64,000 bases of DNA from Clavelina lepadiformis (GCF_947623445.1 NC_135247.1:17734501-17798500); one strand, 5' to 3'. Shown: positions 1 to 14,105, counted from the first letter of the stretch. Numbers and translations: made by a program. Notes: generated by a model from the sequence alone, not told the origin.

Positions 1-822
1 AGTGCTGTCGATTAGCGTATACTACGCAGCAGTGCTCAACCAGTGAGCCAGATGCTGAGGAATGTAACCAAAATGCAAGATCACTATCAAGTCTTGTACG
101 AACTGATGATGAAAGGTAAATACTCTTCCATTTACTGTTATCATTGCTGAAAATTGCTGGCATTCATTCTTGGTTCGTGTGTGTTTATTGTAGATGTTTG
201 AAAATGTGAAATTTTTTAGTCTATGTTAAACCTAATGTCAATGTTTAACACCAGTTTGTATTTAGTGGAGTCGGAGATTGGGATGGTGGGAGGGAAAAGA
301 GGGCTGCAGCTTTGACAATATCCTAAAGACCAAAAGAGCCGCATTAAAGTGTCACATTTCTCACGTTTTGTCTGAGGACGATCGAATCTTGCAGCAGTGG
401 GGAAGAAATACACACTCACCTATAAAGAATTCTTATTTTATCTTCGTTTCATTTTCTAATTTCCTGCGTTCTTGCTTTTGTCAAGTAAAACTTTCAATAA
501 ATATCATTTAAAACGTATACGTTGCATTAAGCCGCAAAAGATCGTAGCTATTAGTAATGTTACTGAAAGGGTTTTATGTCAGGTAAAGACTAGGCCCAGA
601 GAAAAATATAAGATAATTTTTCTCAGGCTCTTGCATGGGTATATAAGGCTTATGATCGGTCGCCATACTTGGCCCAAGCATTGCCCATTGTCAAATTTCC
701 TGACCTCTTTCTAACATATATCTCTGGCTGTTGAATGGCGGACGTACCTTGGGCCAACTTTGTTCCTAACATGTGCGGTAGATATCACATAGTAAGGCCA
801 AAGATAAATTTCTGACTGGGAC
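1..822. other. Unique left flank, no gene recognised
   Basis: AT-rich sequence outside the inverted-repeat arm. It has short chance ORFs only and no splice-supported coding homology that I can see. The homology to the right arm starts abruptly at about 823. Confidence 0.5.
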
Positions 823-2120
823 CAAGCATGACGTTTACTTGAGTTCATCTAGCTGTCTTTAAACAAATACTTTCAAAATGAACTGGTTTTCTATGTGCAT
901 GTGATAATTTTAAATAGTATTTCCTTTTTATGTAAAGAAACGAAACCGCTACACACAATGTACTTGAAATGTTTTTGACATAGAATTTTAAAACGGCTCA
1001 TCATAAAAGAACAAAATGATAACAAATCATTTATTACACAAAATCATAGCTAAGCTAAACAATACAGTCGGGTATATCTTGCATTGCTTACTTGATCGAT
1101 AACGTCTTATAACGAAAAATATTAATTTGAGCGTAATTCGCCTTGCGGTGTCATGCGGTGTAAGTGCAAACCACATAAAAACCACAACTCTTTTTACACG
1201 TCATTAAAATACTGGCAAAGTTAAAAATAAGAAACGCTACGTCACGTCCAACTTCCCTCGAAAAAGTGGTTTTTAAGCCATAACAATGGGAAACTGAAGA
1301 GTTTCCATAACTACAGAAGAAATCCCCATTTTGTTCATCGTGTCAGCTGATCACCATAAAACACATCTTTTTCCTATAATAACATTGTTGTCATAATCGA
1401 TAAGTATAATGACATCACAAGCAATATTTCTGAATAAATATTCTTGTGTCCACATGAGAGTTTTCACGCGATGGTCTTTATTCAACTTACCACAAATATT
1501 TTTACTTTAGTGAAAGGTTTGCATTCGGTGAGATGAGTAACTGCAACTCGCAAAATAATCTGAATTGATGAAATTAGCAGAAGAAGAAATTGATTGACAA
1601 TCAAACTGCGAGAATAAAATGAGTTTTAGTCATGATCATAACGAGAGCGATGAACGTCACGCTCAGTGGCTTAGCTGAAATACTACAGGGATTTTCTGCC
1701 TGGAGTGTAAATGTACTGGTTACATTAATATCAACACGCTTGAGGTTGCGGTGATTACGTACATAACGGGCGGTGTTTTGACGGGAAATAGGCCAAAAAT
1801 GGTATGTGATGATTTCTTGTTATAATTTCCTGCGTAATGAAAACTTTTTTCTATAAAGTCGAAAAAGTTAACGATTCGTGAGTCAGCCGTTCACAGCAAT
1901 GTGACATAACAGAACAGTGCTCACATTCAGGCACGTAACCATGGTAATGTTTTGAAAGAGTCAAAGATTTATCGGAAAATTGTGGTTATTATGACGTCAT
2001 AAACGTCAAAACAAAAAAATAAACCACGCTTAAATATATGTTATACCTCGCTCCTGGTAACCAAGAAGTCACAGACAAAGAAAGTGTTACTCGAACTTCA
2101 AAGACATGTACGAGCTACAG

Positions 2121-2503
2121 CATAGGTGTCAAACTCCCGGCCCGCGGGCCACATCCGGCCCGCTTTACAATAAAACTTGGCCCGCAATGCTATTTTATAC
2201 ATTCAACTATTTCCGGCCCGCGAGATCATTGTGCAGTATAACTTACTTTTTTCAAGCAAGAAACAAGATTATAACAAATCGCACAATATAGCAGCACAAC
2301 AGTTGCCTCATCATGCGATAGAATAAATCGATTTATTCCCAGCCAAAACCGCCAAAAAAACAAAAATTTGGTGCTGTTTCGCTGACTGTTCCAATTCATG
2401 TACTCGTGTCACGAAACGTTCAATCAAGTTTTATCCTTACGGCCCGCGGCGTTAAATAAGTTTTGAGTTTTGGCCCCTGGTGCGATTGAGTTTGACACCC
2501 CTG
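2121..2503. mobile_element. hAT-like MITE, 383 bp, with 8-bp target duplication
   Basis: The ends read CATAGGTGTCAAACTC and GAGTTTGACACCCCTG, so the terminal inverted repeats match apart from about two bases. The 8-bp direct repeats AGCTACAG lie at 2113-2120 and 2504-2511. The CAGGGGTGTCAAACT type of end and GGCCCGC-rich subtermini are typical of hAT non-autonomous elements. The paralogous right arm has the uninterrupted site, a single CTGTAGCT at 33815-33822, so the insertion is precise and later than the split of the arms. No transposase is present. Confidence 0.85.
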
Positions 2504-3049
2504 AGCTACAGCCTAAGCTACGTAAGCTCGATAGCTACAGCTGAAAGCAATGCCACCTGCATTAGATTTTAAATGTGGTGCAAAGCCTATATTTTTATTC
2601 ATTGGTTTTCTTTAAATATGTTTAACTATCATGCTGTTCGAGTTTTTCGACAAATTATCACGTTTTCAGTGCCTTGTATCGACGGTCTACTTTAAGCAAA
2701 TACAATTTATTTGATGCTCCTTCTCAGTTAAAATACATTTTACGTTTTTTGTTTTCATCATTTTAATAGAAAGCATTTTTACTGTATTAATTTTTTTGTG
2801 ACATTTATTTCTGCTCTCTAATGCCCACCAATATTTCGTGCAATAAAATCACAAAACATTTTCCGTTCGCGTTTCCTTTTCCGATGCATTATTACCTTTT
2901 CTGGTCAATGTGTATGTAACCAAGTTTCTCTTGGGCCAGGAGGCCTCCCGATTTAACGGCTAGTCACTTAGCCGGTTTCTGTTTCCTATCTTTTATGAGT
3001 CTTCCTTTAATAAAAACAAACGTCTTTCTTGTATTAAAAACGAAGGTAG

Positions 3050-3400
3050 ACTGAATTAACTCTTCTCCAAAAAACCACAACGTAAGCAATTAATTATCAT
3101 TCCGGTGTGAGAATGGAAATTGCGGGCAGCGTAATATACCCCGGGGGGAGTTGTGGGGCGTAAAACGTATACGTGTGTAGAAAACTTACTAACAAGAAAA
3201 GGAATCACAAGTGAAATATCGATGAGTTACTAATACTAAATAAAAACGCAGTCACACATTATGACCACAACAATACGGGTGAAATACATCTTAATATAAA
3301 TCTAAAAACACATCGTGGAATATACATCTAACTATACAACTAAAACGTATCAATGTGCAGTGCTACATAATAAAACAAGGGTGTAGAAATAATCCCGTGA
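3050..3400. repeat. Direct-repeat segment shared with 13030-13340
   Basis: Both places share an ordered string of matches, including GTGTAGAAAACTTACTAACA and CGCAGTCACACATT or a close variant, then AAAAACACATCGTG. The segment lies on the 3' side of DDO copy 1 here and of copy 2 there. It is what remains of the tandem duplication that produced the two minus-strand genes. Confidence 0.7.
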
Positions 3401-4570
3401 CATGTATACACAGCTTCTTATACATAAGGAAAAGGAGAAGTATGTTACTATGGTTAATCTCTATTGTCCTTACAACTTGTGGTTTTTAAAAGGTTAAACC
3501 TAATCTATATAAATCTTAACGCGCACAAACGCCTTGAGGCTACCAGGCCAGGTCACGACTTATCATCAAACTATCATTTTCAAACTACTTGCAAAGCGAC
3601 AAAGTCATAATTATTCGGTACTTTTTCTAGGGGAATTACCTTTTTGTTTCATCAACTATTTATGAGAAGCCGTCACCTGGTCTTGTATCTTAAAGAGATG
3701 ATTGCTTTTCAAAGATTTATAAACATATTTGGCTAATTAAAGTGTTTTAAAACCGGCATGCCATCACATTAATAAAGATAAGAAGAAGTTAACATGCATC
3801 ATCTGCATGACAATGGCGGGCTAATATATAATAAATGGTAATTCTTCAATCAAAGATATTACATTTTATTTTAGAATTTGTTTTCAAAATTCGTCTGTCC
3901 CATATAATCAAATGCGCATTTGTATCGGTTATAACTCCTTGAATCTCGCACAGTTCATTGAAGTTGTGGTAAATTTTTACTTGTATTTCAACTATTGTTT
4001 GTATAAACCATTCGGTTATACGGACAGTGTCCCCTTGGTGCATGTGTGTGCAAGGAAAAAATTATGGCGTAGTAATTCTTCAATACTCGGCAAACGTGAT
4101 ACAAACGTGTAATCTTATGCTGGACTTTGAACTTCTTCCCCAAAACAGAAGACCAGGAAGAAGAGAAGAGATTAGATTAGAATTAGAAGAGTGAATTTCA
4201 TTCAAGATAATTAATTGCAGGTCACTTTCTAGCAGACGCTAAACCGGTAATATGTTGTTGCAGATGTTCTAATAAAAACTATGGTTTCAAAATATCTAAT
4301 TACGTTTGACGTTTGAGGAAAGTGGAACGAGTATGAAATATCCAAAACAATCTGAGCAATATCACATGTGTTTTCTCGTCTTGCTTTCAAAAACGTTTTT
4401 ATGGATTTAACTGTTCTGCACATATTTCATCCCACATGAATTTGCTTCCAAGTTTTGTGTGAAATTTCTAAAATCTAGGACCACCAAGCCAGCACAACAC
4501 TGATTTATGGATCAAGCAACAAAAATGTTAAAATTTCAACCATTTTATTGCACACAGTATACTGGCCTGC

Positions 4571-4574
4571 ATAA
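4571..4574. other. Empty site of the TTAA composite insertion
   Basis: The reverse complement reads GCTTTCTTATGCAGGCC. The right arm has the same flanks interrupted exactly here by a 3.26 kb insert (26553-29810) bounded by TTAA. The tetranucleotide here is TTAT rather than TTAA, a one-base difference. Confidence 0.8.
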
Positions 4575-4892
4575 GAAAGCAAAAATAAATATCACAGAAA
4601 GACGCTTACCAAAACATTACCTTATTTACAAACGTTAAGATGTTTCAAACAATTAAACAAACAGAACAGACAAAACAAAACATTGACCTTTAGACAAAAT
4701 ACTTAACAAACAGTATTTGTGTAAATTGGCTCAAAACAACAGACAACAGGTAATAAGACAAGATTATGACGAGATATTTTCCCAGCATCGCACATCGTTA
4801 TTAATAATTAAAGAATGAAACCGTATAAGAAAAACATTTACTTAACATATAAATTACACACATTTACCATTGCTTGTACCTATACGGCTGCC

Positions 4893-6596
4893 TCATAGTT
4901 TACTAAGTGAAATTGCATTGACCATTGGAATAATATCTTTGATGCTCGACTCTGATGATTTCTTTGTTTTGTTGATTTTCTTCAGATAAGTTTGGAGAGC
5001 ATCACTTGCTTCAATTGCACATCCCCAGTGAAAAGTGACACCAGCTCCTCCATGTCCGTAGTTGTGCAGGACTGGAACAGTTTTCCCATCAAGATTCATT
5101 TCCTCAACTTCAATTCTAAAAACCAACAAAACACTTGATTTATACAGTAATGACTTACACAAAAGTTTGTAGTTTTATTCATAACATGCTCCCTACAAAC
5201 CTAATCGCGCTTCTGCCGGGTCTCAAACCAACTCGAACTTCTTTGATTTCACCGTATTTCAGACTTGGACAAATCTTGATACATTCTCTCCAGATTTTCT
5301 TTGTGTCTGCAGGATTCTCTTTAAGGTTGTAATCACCTGTTAAATAATGGTTTATGATGAAATTCAATTTGTATAATATACAGCATATAATATATTATTT
5401 CACAATAACATTTTGAAACGGCTTGACTAATACCATAGTTATTATTTGTGTGTAACATAACTTCATTTGACAACATTTAGTATTGCAGTCATACCAACTT
5501 GGTGAGTTCCACCAAGGACAACTTCTTCCATGCGAGGTAGAATGTAAGTGTCTGTTCCAGAAATATAGAAGTGGTTGATCCAAGGAGCTTTTACCACAAT
5601 TACCTGTTAACAAAATGCGGTATTTACATTAAAATTTAAGAAATTGTCTGTGGACATATTGAAGCTGGCTGAAAAACAAATTTTAAACCTTTGCAATTGT
5701 AGATTTAAAAAAAGCTTTTATCACAATTTACCTGTCCTCTGTCAGGTTGCATCTTTTTATCATTCGTAATGAAATTTGCATTAATACCAGTGCAGTTCAC
5801 AATAAGATCGAAATCTTTCAAGTCGCTAAATGCGTTGATGTGATGACGAATGAATCTTCCTCCTTTAAATGATACAATTGCGTATAAATTGTCATTTTAT
5901 TTTTGTGATCACCAATTGTTTACTATAACTATCAAGTTTGCTAGTTACCCATGGCTTTGATTTGATCCATGAGCCAAGGCAAATACTTGGAGCAATCGCA
6001 TTGCCATGTTGTAAAAGTATGACCTGGTTGTTGAGGAATCATAAAAGCCGATTGTGCTTTTGGGTCGATTTCCCGAAAATCAGGAAATAATTTTGTTGCA
6101 TATTCGGGAACTGCCCCGCCCATTATATAACCAGACACTGGGTTAATACCTGGGAAAAAAGTAGGTTTAAACAATCATGCTTTTTGGTATTAGTTTAAAG
6201 AATTCCAGTTCGTTTTAAAATATAACTGTTCTTTACTCACCCATTTTGTACGCATCAGGATTTTTGTAAAGCTCTTTCAACCAATCCATGGTCTTTTCAA
6301 ACCATCCGAAGAGCTTTGGTTCATCTTGTCCATCAGCATATGGTCGCCCGCATGGATAGGGATAGATGAAGCCAGCTGCCACATTTCCAGTCGTTTCAGG
6401 TGAGCATTTGTCGAAGAAGACAGTTACCTGTTTAAGGCAGAATAACAGTAATATCAAGAAATTTTGTACAATCGGAAACCTATTTTGCCATACTTAGCCC
6501 CACATTTACCTTGCAATTGGGTATGTCTTTCATAACTTTGTAAGCAGTCGACAAACCCATGATACCAGCTCCAATAACAGCGATGTTGAGGGACAT
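4893..6596 (-). CDS. D-aspartate/D-amino-acid oxidase, copy 1 (7 exons, 357 aa)
   Basis: FAD-dependent peroxisomal oxidase that deaminates D-amino acids; DDO versus DAO specificity is not settled by sequence alone. Exons: 6510-6596, 6241-6427, 5949-6149, 5732-5862, 5495-5603, 5201-5336, 4893-5115. All junctions are GT-AG and the frame stays open. The dinucleotide-binding motif VIGAGIMG is at residues 7-14 and the active-site Tyr is in DTYILP (Y222). The carboxylate-binding Arg is in GLRPGR (R277). The family signature [14 protein letters not shown] is at 301-317. The C-terminus is SKL, a PTS1 peroxisome signal. The length suits the family (about 340-350 aa). The start is the only ATG before the FAD motif. 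Its 5' flank differs from copies 2 and 3, while its 3' end and 3' flank match copy 3. Confidence 0.93.
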
Positions 6597-9500
6597 TTTA
6601 TCTAGTTTTTATGAATAAATGTTTCAATTCAAAATTTCAACGCCTTACGCTTACACTGTAGTTATTATTCCTGCACAATTTAATAAACTTAATGCGGTTT
6701 ATAGAAAATTCCCTTTGCCACTTTAGTTTATTTTGAGCTGCATTTACATGCCATATAGACATCCTACTAAAACGCAATGAGTGCAAGCTATGACCATTGC
6801 CGCATGCTGGTATCTTCATTGTTGTACGACAGTAGGCGATAACTCACTGTCTGCTTCCACCAAGTCCGCCTCGCTTTTATAGCGTCGGCCGCCTTTGGAT
6901 GATGCCCTGGGCTAGCAACTTGGCCAGTTTTAGATTTAAGATTTTTTTGGTCATTGTGCTTCTATTACGACAGGATTTTGAAGTTATTCGCCCGCAGCAT
7001 GGATATAATTTTTAACTACATTGAATTAAGACGTTTCTTTTTATTGTGTTAAGTAAAAAGCTTCATTTAGGCTTCACGTTTATGATTTTTTTCTGTCGGA
7101 GTAAGGTTTCAGCTCCATATGATATTATATTTACGGCTTGACATGTTACTCTTGCTTATAATACTATTGCAAACATTTTGTTAAACCATTTGGAATAAAA
7201 CTATTTAAGTAAGGAATTAAGAATAATTATAGCAAGCAACCGTTTGACCATGCGTAATGACTACAAAAACACATTATTCAAACATTTCACCAATTATAAC
7301 GTTCAAAAATGTAGACACTTAGTCAGTCTGACGATTTCAAGAAGTCAATGACATGTGATACAAACGTCGCAATATTAGTCGACTTTTCACCGTTGCTTTC
7401 AAGTGGTATACCTTCACGTGATTATGATTTGCTATCTCTGTATATGGTGGCCACGAAATCGTAACAATAATCCGCTCAAAATACTATCACCATCACGTGT
7501 ATATATGTGCATTATATTACGTAGTATGTTATCAGTTTACACAGTGTTGTGGAAAAAATGATTAACAAAGTGTTGAACTTTAAGCTCTACACCTGGATAA
7601 AATTTAAACTGCGCAACAACAAGAAAGCCGAGCAAAGCGTTTTTTTCTTATTGTCATGATGTGGTAGCTTTCGTCACGTGATCATTACACAAGATTTCAT
7701 GCGATATCTTGACTGTGTTGTTATACAGAATATCGAAGTATCACGTGTAAAATTGTTACGTCACAATCAAATACAAAAACGAAAATCAAAATGTTCGTAG
7801 AAATTGTGGCCCTTGTAAGCTTGTTACAGATTATCTAAATTTTAAACTTCTCCGGCAAAAGAGAGCAGAAAATGAAAGAACCATGTATCTTGTTAGGCCT
7901 ATTCTGTTCAAGAGTCGTTCCGATTGTCTTTCGTTCGTGTCGCACTTTCTTCCAGAATTAATAAAATCAATTTTGCTGATTCTTGAAGAAAATTTGGTTT
8001 AGCAGTCGATTCTATCATTGCTGTGTGCATTTTTTATTTCCAGGACTGCCTTCAAGAATTGATTATGACTTCACATCATTAACTGTTTCAGTTGCTTGAT
8101 GAATCTGTTATAATAAAACCCCCTCCCTTAAAAATAAAACAGATTATTGTCTTTTATAGAGGAAATGTTTCATTTTTTTACAGAGCATGTAGATGTGGAC
8201 AAAGTAGATGTAAAAATTCCCTGATTGGAACGTGACCGCAGAACTCTTCATTATTACAAACTATATATAATAACTACATAGGTGTGGCCTTCAGCAAAAG
8301 AGATTGTTGTTTTTGAAAACCAAAGAAGTCTTTTATAATGGAACTTTGATCCTTAGCGTTGAACCCAAGTCGTTGCTGAGGTCAGAATTCTTTCGTAGTT
8401 TCCGGTGTTTCATGAATAAGATTAATTTAAAGTCAAACAAATTATCAGATTTTTTCTTATTTTGAACTCGATTTTGTGTAAAATGTTGCCTCAAATCAAC
8501 AAAATCATATTTTAGTCGCATATTTTTACACCAAATGGGTAAATTTTAAGATTTCATAAAGCTTTCATTTCATTCATTTTCATTTTCAATTTATTTCTAA
8601 CAACCGTCTATAATACTGTCATGACTTGAATTTTATGACAACATATTTAGCATTAAACTAAGAAAACTTCTCTTTATTTTTGATAATAATTTATTCGTTT
8701 CTCTTAACATGTCCACGATTGAAATGACCACGACTGATAACATGGGGCTGTTCGTTCAACTTTTTTCGCATCATTGCATCATCAGAGGAAAGATTTCCGT
8801 GACTTGTGTCATCTTTCCAAGACAAAATAGCGAATCCTCTCAAAATAACTCTGAAGTTTTGAAAAACAATAAAGTGTAGATAGAGATTGACAATTATTTC
8901 ACCTCAAACTGACAACTAGAAGACACGAAAGTAGTTCGAGTCTTTGCTTTACAGATAAATCAAATAGTTTAATAAAACCATTTTTACTTAACATATTCAG
9001 TCGTATTTTACAGGTAACGCTTTGTGTATTTTATGGTTTGAACTATTCATATCGCTTCAAGGCTTTAAAAAGAGTACGTCATAATACACCTTTTTTTTGC
9101 CGCCCTTTGAATCTGCGCGTAACGTTTAGTTGATACAATGACGACCATTTTGTCATAGTTCCTGATAAGCGTAGGCTTATTTTATTTAAATATTTGATAG
9201 GTTTATTTAATAAATTATATGATAACTATAAGACATATGTAGACAATATTTATATATGTGGGCTATAGTAACATGAAATGGACCACTGAAAAAAGAAAGG
9301 TTACTTGTTTTGAAGTTTTGTAATACCGAAGCTTTCTTGTCTCTAGCACCAGCTGGAATATTTTGTCCTTACAAAATCATTATACCTATACAGGTTACGT
9401 TACCGTTTACAGATAATTTGTTTCTTTTTAACAAATGAACTCATTTGTGGGGCTTAACAGCAAAACGTAACAAAGCAAAAGATAAAAAAGTTTATTTGGG

Positions 9501-10164
9501 GCCCTGCTTTGCAAGTGTTGTTTAATCAAACAGTGTTTCAAACCTGTTAATTTGGATTACAAACCAGATCGCAACTTTGCTGAGCCTGGGTGTACGCTTG
9601 CAGCAATATTACTTAAGACTCCACTTGCGCAACTCAAATCTAAAATACACACACAGAATGTTTGGAAGATTGCGCAGTAACAACCTATACAGCAATCAAT
9701 AGACGGTGGATAAGTGCATAATATCACGACAATCACGCAATAACAAACTTTGGGACTTGCTTAACTAAGATTTTAGTTGTGCTTTTATTTTAGTTATGGG
9801 CGTGGGTGCGGCAAAACTGCTAAAAACTGCGGTCTCATCGTGATTTTAACAATTTGTTTCTCTTTGAAAGTTACTTGTTTAACGAAAAGGGGGCTCCAGC
9901 CATGATTAACATCGCGTAGAAATTTTCCGTGATCTTCAGCAAAATAAGTGTTCAATTTTACTCTCATAAGCCTGACTATTAAAACATTAAGCGAAGTTTA
10001 AGTCATAACCAAACTCATACACGTTGCTATTTTATTGGAGTTTTACTGCAAACTCAAAACGTTGTTGGAATTCAAATCAAACATTGTTTGGATTTGGGAT
10101 TCATTATATAATTAATAAAAAAATAATAATTTTAAACAAAGCTGAACGTAACAGAAATATGTCC
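6597..10164. other. Intergenic, no gene recognised
   Basis: AT-rich sequence with several TCACGTG or CACGTG E-box-like words near 7420-7740. These are also seen upstream of copies 2 and 3 (16660-16690, 23650). No open frame with coding character was found. The first few hundred bases presumably hold the copy 1 promoter, but no core element is convincing. Confidence 0.4.
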
Positions 10165-11340
10165 CACAAAAACTGTTTCTGGACAGCACTATACAGGCTG
10201 AAAACAAAAAATAATCCTCAATATAATTGAAATATTTTTGTTCATTATGTTGACGATGACCCAAACAATTGTTTTATTCTGCAAATTTTATATCTGTCAC
10301 TTTGTTGCTAAATGTTTGGAAATTCGTCCGCTATTTTTAGAATTCTCGATTCGCGTTTGATTTCTTACTGTAATGTTAATTAGTTCAGGTGACTTAAATT
10401 AGATTAGTCTTGAAGTGAGAACCATCAAGGTGTTCATAAATATAACTTTATCTTTATCTTTTATGTCGCTATTTAGCAAGTTTTAAAGTCTTTTTTCTTT
10501 GTTGTGATTTGTGCGTTTCCCACTAAATATACAAGCGCGTTTATTCAATTAAATTTGATCGTGATGAAATTCGACTTTTATACCACTTGTTGCGGGCAAG
10601 AATAAAACCTTTGCTTTGCCGCAATTTTAATCTCATTCTGACGTAGAAATTTTCTTCCTGCTTTGCCTTCATTGATTGGATAAGCTGAACCACCAGCATT
10701 GTTTCTTTAAGATGACACGTCGTTGCGTGTTAAGATAATATTCAAGGTTTATTCTATTAAAATAAGCAACAAAAAACGTTCAAATTTTATACATGTTTTA
10801 CTAGACCAAAAAAAACTCAAAAAACTCTTCAAGAATTTAAAAATATTATTAACCCTTTATGTACTTTATGTTTTAAAAATTATAAGTTAATATTATTATA
10901 TTATCAGTATTATTATAATTATATATTATTATGGTTTTATTTTTAATTTTCGTAGAGTTTTGGTTATTTCCAAAGTTACCTTTTTGGAATGAAAACGTTA
11001 TTTCAATGATCAATTTTTGTTTTAGCTTTTAGTAAACTCCCAGATCGTGATTAATATCTCCGAACCAAGCTGCAAAATAACCAACTCCTGTACGTGATCA
11101 CTTAAACCGTTACCAGTTAATACATTTTTCATCATGTTATTCTCATATAACAAAAAAGTTCTGCTGTGACATCAGAATAAGCCAAGAAAGCCGAACGTAC
11201 ATCTAGCTTGACTATTTTGATGATCGGGGCATCGTTGGGGTCATGATGTGGTAACCGCAAAGTGCGTCATCAGTCGTAAGTCCGAATCATGAAAATGTTC
11301 GATCATTATGAGATGGCGGTTTGAAGTTGAACGCTTTTAA
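10165..11340. repeat. Direct repeat, copy a (pairs with 20885-22030)
   Basis: About 1.15 kb is shared in the same orientation with 20885-22030. The match starts at AACTGTTTCTGGACAGCACT and continues through TTGACGATGACCC, AAATTCGTCCGCTATTT, GATGACACGTCGTTGCGTG and AACTCCCAGATC. Copy b has small deletions in the TTATTATA stretch. No coding potential is visible. It could be an old transposon or part of a segmental duplication; no clean termini were found. Confidence 0.75.
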
Positions 11341-13029
11341 CCGATGAACCTTGTGATGTAAATCTTTGGGAATGGTTTTAACTTTTTTCCTCTACGAAAA
11401 AACTTTTCATAAGGCCGTCTTCTTTGTTTAAATGTTAATCCAATAATCCATGTCGATATTCAAGTAAACACTGTGCAATAATTCCTTCCATTAAGTTAAA
11501 AATCTCACATATTCTGATTACTACAATTCATGCGTAATGCTACATTTTTATTGCAAGATCATAGCAGGTGTCCCCATACAATTACTACACATCAAAAAAC
11601 ATTGGCAAAGACTTTTGCGCTGTTAATTACTAACCAACACATGTGTTGTTAACCACGCAACTTATTTCAGATTTCTTCCTCGTTTACCGACAGCATTTAT
11701 ATTGGTGCTGGAAATGGAACAAAAACCATGAAAAATTTCGCAAAATATTCCTGGACACTTGCGCATCACGCATGACGTCATCGATAAATTGAAGCACATT
11801 CCTGACATTTTTTTCGTATGACGTCAGTTATTTGCTTTCTTATTTATTTTGTTCGTGCATATACCAAACACTATGAGCTTGCTTTTCTTTGAAACTTTTC
11901 ATCTCTGTTTGTTATGAATTTACAATATCGAAAGAATCCTTCACTTCTTCAAAATAACCATGGTAAGAAAAGTTTGACTTGTTTAAGATCGTAGAAGAAG
12001 ACTTTCCTGCAGATGACTTCAAGCTAAATTGAGTAAATAACTCGAGTGCATCTAAATAACTTCATTAATGCACATCCTGAGATGGATTTATTTCTTCGTA
12101 AAGTGTTTTGCTTTGAATACTCCGTGATAAATGAAAAAAATTGATTGCTTGTTCCTTTCGTCTGTTTTTACAAATTGTCGTCTTTCTTGTGTAGGCTTAG
12201 GCATACTTGGTTTGTTATTACCAAATTACTGCTATTTATTGCTCACTTCAAGCAAGTTTTAATCTGGTATTGGAAGCTTAGTCTCGCAAATTGCAATATG
12301 TTAGGAGAATGTGATGAAAATACGAATAAATAGGGCATTTTTTGTGTTGAATATATGGAAAAGAATAGATTTATCCAGCACTTCTTCATTTAGCTAATCT
12401 TATTGTGTCTTAGCTTTTGCTCATTCTTGTGGTTTTAGTGCAGATAGACTTACTATAACATTTAATATAGGCTGTTCCTTAAGATAAAATGCAAGATAGC
12501 TTCAAATCTAAAAGGTACCAAAAATATCGAAATTCGCTAATATCTTAAAAACTAGAGCCAATTTGCAAAAACTAATGGCATTTTCGAGCTCAGCGCCCCA
12601 GATATACTCTAAGATCGTTCTTACCTTCCATGCCAAAATTTTTTTGTTGGCCAGTGTAATTGTTTGTGTATTTGAAGTATATTGCGTTCGTATACGATTT
12701 GGTGACCTACTCGGTTTACGTTTTGTGGACAGGTTGGCTGTGGTGTTTAAACACAATCGTCTGTCAGTTAAAAACCATTTACTTTATTGTGCTCTGCAAG
12801 ATTAAAATAAAACTTGAAAGTGTGTGTATGCACTAATGTCGCGATAAATTCTTAAGTTAAGGAAACTTTCCGTTCTTACTGCTAGACACTTAATTAATCT
12901 TTCAACTCGAGCATGTTTGTGATCAAAGCAAAGGTATTCGCTTCACAGTCAGTAAAAACAAGCGTCCTTCTTACATACAACCAAAACGAAGAATAAAAAC
13001 GTCCTTGTCCACAAAATCACAGCGCAATC
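11341..13029. other. Intergenic, no gene recognised
   Basis: No conserved open frame. The open stretches at 12508-12805 on both strands overlap each other and look like chance. Confidence 0.4.
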
Positions 13030-13340
13030 AACTAAAAGTAAGGTGTGAGATTAGAAGATGCGGCCGTATAACATGCCTCGAGGGTAGTTGTGGGAAAAGG
13101 CGTAAACCGTGTACGTGTGTAGAAAACTTACTAACAACAATAAAAGGAATCATAAGTGGCATATCGATAAATCATTAATACAAAACTCGCAGTCACACAT
13201 TGTGCACAAGAATGGCCGCGACAAAATGGGTAGAATATATCTATATATAAAACTAAAAACACATCGTGAAATACATTTAAATACACGTTTAAAAACGTAT
13301 CAAAGTGCAGTGCAACACTAGCACGACTACCAGCATGATT
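13030..13340. repeat. Direct-repeat segment shared with 3050-3400
   Basis: This is the counterpart of the 3' flank segment of DDO copy 1, diverged by substitutions and small indels. It lies about 0.8 kb beyond the stop of copy 2. It supports a tandem origin of copies 1 and 2 with a unit of about 10 kb. The rest, up to 14105, holds no recognisable gene. Confidence 0.7.
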
Positions 13341-14105
13341 AATATACGACCAAATACAAAACGTGAAATTTATTTACAAAGATGCCCCCAAGATTAACGT
13401 TTTTTTTATGAAAAGAAACGTTTTCGCAAACAAGCATGATAGATAAAATCAAAACAACACTAACATTTGTTTGACTTCTTTTATACATGCGATTAAGTAT
13501 CGACTGCATTCAGATTGTAGATTACAAATTTGGCGGGCGAGCTTATAAATCATTGACAGGCTTCATAGACCGTTGTTGTTACTCTCCCTACTGACGTTTC
13601 TATAAATAATTATTCGTAAATGTGCGGCCTACAAAGCATTACCAGCACAAATATTTCAGTTCTACGAGTTTATTTTCGATAGTTCAAACCATTTTTCATA
13701 AATAACAGAAAGCATTAAATGTACAACGCTTAGAACATGGAGAAATAAATGTTACATAAAACCATACAGCAAGTAATTCAGTCTTATTTACACGTAGCAT
13801 AGTCTTCCAAATACAGAAAATTACAATTACAGACAAGGCATCTACAAATCTAGTTTTAACCTCATTCGCATACTTTCAAAATATCAAGATCGTATTTAAT
13901 AAAATTCAAGCAAACTTCAGAAGTTAAAAAAGCAAATATTAACAACAAAATATTGCAGGAAATCATCATAATAAATAGTAAAAAGTAAATAAACTTTGAG
14001 TAGTAAATAAATTAGAAAATAAGTAGTAAATGAACTTTATGAAATAAATCCTTCATCTCGTACCAAAATTTATACGAAACCCGTCATTGTTTTTATCTCA
14101 ATTTT

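Larger units (their letters stand above)
823..4892. repeat. Left arm of large inverted duplication (3' flank of DDO copy 1)
   Basis: Read in reverse complement, this stretch matches 26235-35113 on the other side of the cluster. Matched blocks include 823-1000 with 34960-35113, 1000-2110 with 33890-34960, 2650-2900 with 33440-33660, 3400-3480 with 33330-33420, 3480-3840 with 30540-30880, and 3840-4570 with 29811-30545. Identity looks high by eye (a few percent difference), with insertions in either arm. No gene is recognised in it. A segment at about 3120-3330 is also repeated in direct orientation at 13050-13310. Confidence 0.85.

Noticed and set aside
2038-2291. Two overlapping frames
   Set aside because: They run across the hAT-like MITE and are GGCCCGC-driven chance frames.
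4229-4423. 64-codon frame conserved at 29958-30152
   Set aside because: The conservation comes from the inverted duplication of non-coding DNA; no family resemblance, and differences are as expected for neutral sequence.
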